From positions 70,936,390 to 71,000,389 of the forward strand of contig JAVMKO010000003.1 of assembly GCA_032164245.1 (NCBI GenBank): 64,000 nt of DNA, read 5' to 3'. Under the pieces are notes generated by a model that ran no database searches, had not been told where the DNA came from, and was given only the letters and a program-made list of their open reading frames with translations. Numbering within the stretch: position 1 is the first letter of the stretch; each line of letters opens with the position of its first letter. The position numbers were made by a program, and so were the translations under genes. Below are positions 58,376 to 64,000 of this stretch, one piece after another. The stretch is from Sternotherus odoratus (taxonomy: Eukaryota; Chordata; Testudines; Kinosternidae).

Positions 58376-59382
58376 CAGTGAAACCTCGATTTAACGGACT
58401 AATTCGGGCGAGGGGGTGTCCGTTAAAGCCGAAAGTCCGTTATTTAATAATTTTTTAAAATAATTAAATAACAGGACTTTTGGCTTTAACGGACACCCCC
58501 TCACCCGAATTAGTCCCTTATATAGAGGTTTTACTGGGCGGGAGCTGTCAAACTCCCCCCCCCCTTTCCGCAAGGGGGGGGGCTTTGACAGCTCCCGCCG
58601 GGCTCCCCGCAGCGGGCTGTCAAAGCCCCCCCCCCCCCCCCGCCCGGCTCCCCTGCAGCGGGGAGCCCGGCGGGAGCTGTCAAACCCCCAACACCCCCCC
58701 CCCCACTCCCGTCCGCTGGGCTGTCAGCCCACCCGCCGGGAGCTGTCAAAGCCCCCCCCCCCCCTGCTCCCGTCCGCCGGGCTGTCAGCCCGCCCGCCAG
58801 GCTGTCAGCCCGCCCGCCGGGCTCCCCGCTGCGGGGAGCCCGGCGGGAACTGTCAAAAAAAAAACCCCCTCCCGTCCGCCGGGCTGTCAGCCCGCCTGCC
58901 GGGCTCCCCGCAGCGGGGAACCCAGCGAGAACTGTCAGCATGCCCGCCGGGCTCCCCGCTGTGGGGAGCCCGGCGGGAGCTGTCAAAGCCCCCCCCCCCG
59001 CCCAGCTCCCCTGCAGCGGGAAGCCAGGCGGGAGCTGTCAACCCCCCCCCCGCCGCCCGCCTGGCTCCCCTGCAGCGGGAAGCCAGGCGGGAGCTGTCAA
59101 AGCCCCCCCCCCCCCGCCCGGCTCCCCTGCAGCGGGAAGCCAGGCGGGAGCTGTCAAACCTCCCGCCCGCCGCCCGCCGCCCGCCTGGCTCCTGGGGGGG
59201 GTTGACAGCTCCTGCCTGGCTCCCCTCTGCGGGTATCCGGGCAGCCAGGTTGACAGCTCCCGCCCGGCTCCCCGGGGCAGGAGCCGGCAGCCCCCTATAA
59301 CGGATTTCAGATGCATCGGGAAATTTTGTCCGTTGCATCCGAAGTCCGTTAAATAGGGGTCCGTTAAATCGAGGGTTTACTG
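58376..59382. mobile_element. Composite pogo/Tigger-type element (1007 bp) with fold-back left end
   Basis: The ends CAGTGAAACCTCGATTTAAC and GTTAAATCGAGGGTTTACTG are inverted repeats, flanked by TA on both sides, the target of Tc1/mariner and pogo elements. 58376-58536 is a nearly perfect palindrome by itself (CGATTTAACGGACTAATTCG against CGAATTAGTCCCTTATATAG and GAGGTTTTACTG), so the left end looks like a complete small element. The middle is a C-rich minisatellite. No transposase is encoded. Confidence 0.85.
58537..59280. repeat. GC-rich minisatellite with internal palindromes
   Basis: The unit, roughly 55-65 bp, is built from GGGAGCTGTCAAAGCCCCCC and CCCGGCTCCCCGCAGCGGGG. Within each unit GGCTCCCCGC...GCGGGGAGCC folds back. 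About 12 units with variable C-runs are visible, creating long low-complexity frames on both strands that are not genes. Assembly errors are likely in such text. Confidence 0.82.
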
Positions 59383-60205
59383 TATACCAGTGCTAGAAGT
59401 CTAAATAATAAGATGGGTGAACTGGAGTGCCTAGTATTAAATGAGGATATTGATAATAGCCATCACAGAAACCTGGTGGAATGAGGATTATCAATAAGAC
59501 ACAGTAATACCAGGGTACAAAATATATTGGAAGGACAGGACAGGTCGTATTGATAGGGGAATGGCACCGTTTGTGAAAGAAAGCGTAGAATCAAATGAAG
59601 TAAAAATCTTAAATGAACTAAATTGTACAACAGAATCTCTGTGGATAGTAATTCCATGCTTGAAAAATAAGAATATAGCAATAGGGATATATTACAGACC
59701 ACCTGACCAGGAAGGTGTTAGTGACCCTGAAATGCTTAGGGAAATTAGAGAGGCTATTAAAATAAAAAACTCAATAATAATAATAATAATAATTAATAAT
59801 GGGAGATATCAACTATCCCCATATTGACTGGGTACATATAACCTTAGGAAGGGATGGTGAGATAAAGTTTCTTGGCACCTTAAATGACTGCTTCTTGGAG
59901 CAGCTAGTCCTGGAACCCACAAGAGAAGAGGCAATTCTTGATTTAGTCCTAAGTGGAACACAGGATCAGGTCCAAGAGGTGAATATAGCTGGACCGTTTG
60001 GTAAGAGTGACCATAATATAATTTAGCATCCTTGTAGGGGGGAAAACTCCACAGCGGCTGGGATTGGGTGACAGGGCATGGATCACTTTGATAACCTGTC
60101 TGTTCATTCCCTTTGGGAGCACCTGCCATTGGCCACTGTCAGAGGACAGGATACTGGGCTTGATGGACCTTTGGTCTTACCCGTATGGCCGTTCTTATGC
60201 TCTTA

Positions 60206-61217
60206 CATATGAGCACATGTTATAAAAACCATTTCAGTTTTATATTTTCTGATATGCACCAGGACAGGAAGGTCTGAATATGGGTCTTGTATGCAATCTA
60301 TATTGAACTCATTACATGTTTTTTTGTTTTTGTTGTTTGTTTTTTGTGGGTTTTTTGTGTGTGCGTGCACAAAGTCATCATACACACTTAAAAATTCAAA
60401 AGAGGCTGCCAAAATCTAGCGTGTCAGGCTCTCTGGCAATGTGTTTTTTCCCCTCCCTTAGTTTAACTAAGATGAGCAATAAACTATTCCATTCACTGTA
60501 GGGCAACTGCATAGAGACCTCAGTGTTATCCACAACAGCCTACCGTGCTTTACATGGCAGTATAAACAATTTACTCAAGCCCTTCTGGTTCCTGAAAAAA
60601 GACAAGTTAAGCATGCTATAGACAAACAGTAAAAGATGAGGTATGTCTTGCCTAATGATGGAGGACATTTGCCCAACAAATATGTGTTTAAACTTCTTTT
60701 GATGTTACGATATAGTAAAATTGTGAAAACCAATAGATATTTAGGAAATGAGAATTGGGAATTGGTAAACATCCTTCCACTGTATGTTTTTTCACTGATG
60801 ACGGTCAGTGCATCCTTGCAAATAACCATGGAGTAAGTGAGAGGGGAGAGTGCACTGTCAATGGAAGTTAAAATCCTTATGTTCTTTTATTTGTCAAATA
60901 AAAATTGCCTTAGTTACAATATTACTCTACTTTGAAGTTTGTTTATATGTATGCAGTGTAGGCATTTAAAACGTTTTCAACTGAGGGAAATAGAGCTGGA
61001 TTGGCATGTCCTTGCATTCTTGTGTAGAATTGTTTGCTAAAATACCATACAGAAAAACAACCCAGCTTTTAAGAGAAGGTGTTTAGGAGAAAGTTTTTCC
61101 TGTGCGCCCTGAAGCTTAAGTTGTTTGAACAAATGATCCAATACTTGTGTGTCAAACATGATCATGGAACATGGTTGGTGACCATGGTTTATAAAAATAA
61201 AAAAGTACATATTAAAT
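60206..61217. other. Unique sequence downstream of the LINE
   Basis: T/G-rich text at 60318-60362. No gene recognised. Confidence 0.4.
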
Positions 61218-61394
61218 TTAGTGGATTCCGGTTAATTGGGCCACTGGTTAATTGGGGCAGCCGCTTTATTGGGACACGTCGCAAAGAACGGAAACAAGGT
61301 GTCCCTTTTTATTCACTTTGATTAATTGGGGCAGCCACATAACCGGACCAAATTGTTCCGGTCCCGATGTGTCCCAATTAGCCAGAATCCACTG
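61218..61394. mobile_element. Small pogo/Tigger-type miniature (177 bp)
   Basis: The ends are AGTGGATTCCGGTTAATTGG and CCAATTAGCCAGAATCCACT, followed by GTA. The expected TACAGTGG start has decayed to TTTAGTGG. Internal GGTTAATTGGGGCAGCC is repeated. TA is present on the right (61395-61396). Non-coding. Confidence 0.8.
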
Positions 61395-61430
61395 TACTTT
61401 GTTTAAATTGTGGAGATATCAAACAAGTTA

Positions 61431-61826
61431 CAGTAGAACCTCAGAGTTATAAACACCTCAGGAATAGAGGATCTTCGTAACTCTGAAATGTTCGTAACTT
61501 TGAATAAAACGGTATGGGTCTTTCAAAAGTTTACAACTGAACGTTGACTTAATTCAGCTTTGAAATTTTACTGTGCAGAAGAAAAATGCTGCAAATAAAG
61601 CATCTTACTTTAATTGAAACAAGCACAGAAACAGTTTCCTTACCTTTTAAAATCATTTTTAAGCTTTCCCTTTATTTTTTAGTAGTTTACATTTAACACG
61701 GTACTGTACTGTATTTGCTTTTGTTTGTTTGTTGGCTCAGCTGCTGCCTGATTGAGAACTTCCAGTTCTAAATGAGATGTGGTTGGTCAGTTTTTAACAC
61801 TGGTGTTCATAACTGAGGTTCTACGG
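61431..61826. mobile_element. Tigger-type miniature (396 bp) with TA duplication
   Basis: The ends CAGTAGAACCTCAGAGTTAT and CATAACTGAGGTTCTACGG are inverted repeats, with TA at 61429-61430 and 61827-61828. The interior (TTCGTAACTCTGAAATGTTC, AACTGAACGTTGACTTAATT) matches a common turtle Tigger-derived miniature. It lies only 36 bp from the previous element. Confidence 0.88.
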
Positions 61827-61828
61827 TA

Positions 61829-62919
61829 GATGTTTATGGAAGTGGAGGAGAAGAGAGGGTGAAAGAAACGAGATACTATATGAATATAAAGAATAACTGT
61901 AGATTACTAAATTCAGCTAAATAATATAAGCCAGTTGTAAAATAAGATTTTCCATACAGGGCTTCTGCATCAGTTTAAGTAACTCAATTTTTAAACTAGT
62001 TTTAGTTAAATTAGTGCAATTCTTGTATGCAGACAAGACCTAATACTTAGAAGGATTCCCTGCGACACAATATATCACAGTATGTACTAACAGGCACTCT
62101 TTGGGTCATCTCAGAAGAAATACCAATGCACACTGAGAACACTGCTGGTTTATTTCTTCTAGAATGGGATAGAGGAACATTGATTCGGCAGTATTGTAAA
62201 GTTGAAGTCCCACTGCCTCTAATCTACCTATTCTCTGAATCAGCTTAGTTTCCAATGCTGTTACTCTGACATCTTCTACATACTAAATTCAATTTTTTTA
62301 AAAGTCACCAAATTATTTATTTTAATTAAAAAACTTCCAGTGTTTTTATTAGAGAATGTACACCATCTTTCAAAAACAGATGTCATGTTTCTGGGTTAGT
62401 TGTCAGTATAAAAATTGATATTATAAACTGACCCAGAGATGGCATTCTCCAATGCTTATTCTTCTGTAAAAGGGAAAATTCAAGTAAAGGTGCCAAGTCA
62501 AGTGTTTTATATTTTTGTATAGTGTTCAAAATGTCCATGAAGATAAAAGGTTCCTCATCCAAAAATCAAAGCAGTGAAAAAATCATACAGTATTTTTGCT
62601 TAAAGACAGCAGGGGTTGCTCCAGCTGATTACCTTTGATATTAAATACCGAATTTGGCACTAAACTGATAAGAAAATTACACAAGGCTGATTTCAAAGTA
62701 AACTAAAATGGCTACTTTCAAAGGCTGGATGTACACAATATTCCTTTTGTTAAGGCTGGAAAACATGTTTAGCATAAATTGCCAAGTGCTCTGAAAATAA
62801 CATTAGTTCCCCCTGAAAAATATATTTCGATACTGAAAGAAATCTGCAGGGTCAAATCATCACTATAACAAAATCGTGTTTATTATGATGCAATATTTGT
62901 ATTATACTAGCTTCTAGAG
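61829..62919. other. Unique intronic sequence
   Basis: No gene or repeat recognised. The next NT5DC1 exon was looked for here and not seen. Confidence 0.45.
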
Positions 62920-63270
62920 GCCCTTGTCAAAATGAGAGCCCCACCATGCTAGGTGCTGTACAAATACATGACAAGAGGCAGTCTCTGTCCCCAAAGAATT
63001 TACAAATTCAAATAGACAAGACAGAAAAAAGGTGGAGAATGCCGATTCACTGAAACTTTTTGTGGAAACTTTAATTGGGAAAGTTTCTCAGGTCCAGGAT
63101 GGAATTTATGGGAGGCATGAGGGGAAGAAAGAAGAGAGGCTAACTGAGTCTCACAATATTCAAGAGACTGGTTTAAATCAATACCCAGGGTTAAGTCTGT
63201 GCTCCAACTCAGGCTGGTCTAACTCCCATCCTAGATGAGTGGCCTAACCACCAGGATATAGAGTCAGTCT
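62920..63270 (+). repeat. MIR-type SINE, long copy
   Basis: GAGCCCCACCATGCTAGGTG, CTGTACAAATACATGACAAG, AGGCAGTCTCTGTCCCCAAA and AAATAGACAAGACAGAAAAA match the MIR type at 52420. The right part (ACTCCCATCCTAGATGAGTG, GCCTAACCACCAGGATATAG) corresponds to the tail region. The middle is altered, perhaps by an insertion. Confidence 0.7.
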
Positions 63271-64000
63271 CTCTGGCCCAATAAATATTTAATTATTTAT
63301 ACGAAGTGCAACAGCTCCCGTGGGAGAGATTGAGAGAAAGACATGAGGGGGAAGAGGTTATTCTATAGCCCAGCAGTTAGAACTATTCGCTATTGTGGGA
63401 GAGGGCGCTGGAATTTTTTTTTGCACTGGAACCAAACCAAATTCGGACACCTCAACATTTTTTGAAAAATGGATTTTTTTTTTTCCTGGGCAGCCCTAAT
63501 TATTACCGCTCTTACAGGTGGGAAACTGAGGCGCAAAAATTAAGTAACAGACCCAAAGTAACTTAGGAAATCCTATCACAGATCTGGAAATTTAACTCTC
63601 TCCAGATTTATATTTGAAATAGCTAAAAAAGAACAGATTTGATGCTGGGGTAAATAAAGAAAATATAATAGCAATCTCTTGAGATCCCTAAAATTATATC
63701 CCTAAGATCTTCTTTCTATAATGAAGTTATGGATCATTATTTTCTTTACACTTCTGTGCCATTTCAAAAGTGTATCTACAAAAGATTACCTGTTCTGTAC
63801 TAAGAATTACTTAACCTGATTTTATTTGGAGGTAATAGCCTTCTTTGGCAGGCTTACTAGCCTAATGGGAGTGGGGAAGCTGTAGACATGATGTATTTTA
63901 AATGTAGTCACACTCTTGACAGTCCCACATGACAGTGTCATAAGGAAACTAGGGAAATACAGCCTACATGGAATTACTATAATGTGGGTGCAATATTAGT
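63271..64000. other. Unique sequence to window end, with a MIR-like scrap
   Basis: 63507-63600 (ACAGGTGGGAAACTGAGGCG, AACAGACCCAAAGTAACTTA) resembles the MIR core. T-runs near 63414 and 63473. No gene recognised. Confidence 0.45.

Larger units (their letters stand above)
58012..60205 (+). mobile_element. CR1-clade LINE: 5' region, endonuclease part and 3' tail, split by a pogo-type element
   Basis: The 5' part (58012-58373) has GGATGGGCTCCACCTAAACC, the untranslated start of a common turtle LINE. After the insertion, 59385 onward reads KMGELECLVLNEDID and ITETWW(N)ED, the conserved start of the apurinic endonuclease. 59561-59760 gives KESVESNEVKILNELN and IYYRPPDQEG; 59799-60026 gives HIDWVHITLGRDGEIKFLGT and SGTQDQVQEVN, then KSDHNII (catalytic SDH block). 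An (ATA)n expansion at 59776-59796 destroys the MGDFNYP motif. The RT region is deleted: from 60029 the 3' tail (TACTGGGCTTGATGGACC, CGTATGGCCGTTCTTATG) follows directly. Inactive. Confidence 0.88.

Noticed and set aside
58480..59356. Proline-rich frames up to 241 codons on both strands
   Set aside because: Translate a C-rich minisatellite within a pogo-type element. No start context or conservation.
57979..64000. Next NT5DC1 exon (should begin with the rest of a Glu codon followed by an acidic segment)
   Set aside because: Looked for the expected peptide order and splice sites by eye and found none. It probably lies beyond the window.

Overview
This is 64 kb of vertebrate, most likely turtle, nuclear DNA. 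It is a large intronic stretch with only two protein-coding exons. Both belong, on the + strand, to NT5DC1 (5'-nucleotidase domain-containing 1, a HAD-superfamily cytosolic nucleotidase-like protein), at 51974-52148 and 57873-57970. Splice sites and codon phase agree across the 5.7 kb intron between them. They carry the segments matching HAD motif II (Thr) and motif III (Lys) of the cN-II family. I could not find any other NT5DC1 exon, or any other conserved host gene, on either strand. The repeat mix points to a turtle: CR1/L3-type LINEs, Penelope-like elements (PLEs), many hAT miniatures, PIF/Harbinger- and pogo/Tigger-type miniatures, Helitrons and MIR-type SINEs. Families are named from memory, not from a database search.

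Layout. 1-11.5 kb: mostly unique AT-rich intron with an old CR1 piece split by a hAT miniature, a decayed LINE endonuclease/RT piece (4.15-5.1 kb), and a 2 kb relic of a ZMYM1/DUF4371-type hAT transposase on the - strand (8.0-10.2 kb). 11.5-19.4 kb: two PLE families with hammerhead-ribozyme-like boxes, nested with each other and with a hAT miniature, followed by about 4.8 kb almost free of repeats. 19-27.5 kb: GC-rich hAT-like miniatures with clean 8-bp target duplications, a palindromic miniature, a Harbinger fragment with a Myb/SANT-like remnant, and a MIR. 27.9-33.8 kb: four non-autonomous Helitrons, one on the - strand and three joined head to tail on the + strand, with expanded internal minisatellites and one internal fold-back. 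33.9-51.9 kb: more miniatures, a PLE protein fragment, two CR1-clade LINE pieces, a short U2 snRNA-like fragment and a ZBED1-like hAT tail with inverted arms. 52-64 kb: the two exons, MIR and CR1 copies, and a cluster of pogo/Tigger-type TA-target miniatures. One of these, 1 kb long with a fold-back end and a C-rich minisatellite, lies inside a LINE that begins only about 40 bp after the second exon's donor site.

Functionally, the host content is the two exons and their splice signals. The rest is mobile-element history plus unique intron that may hold regulatory sequence I cannot recognise without alignments. I see no clear evidence of a new biological system. The most interesting structures are the head-to-tail Helitron array, the PLE hammerhead-like motifs, and the composite fold-back pogo-type element.
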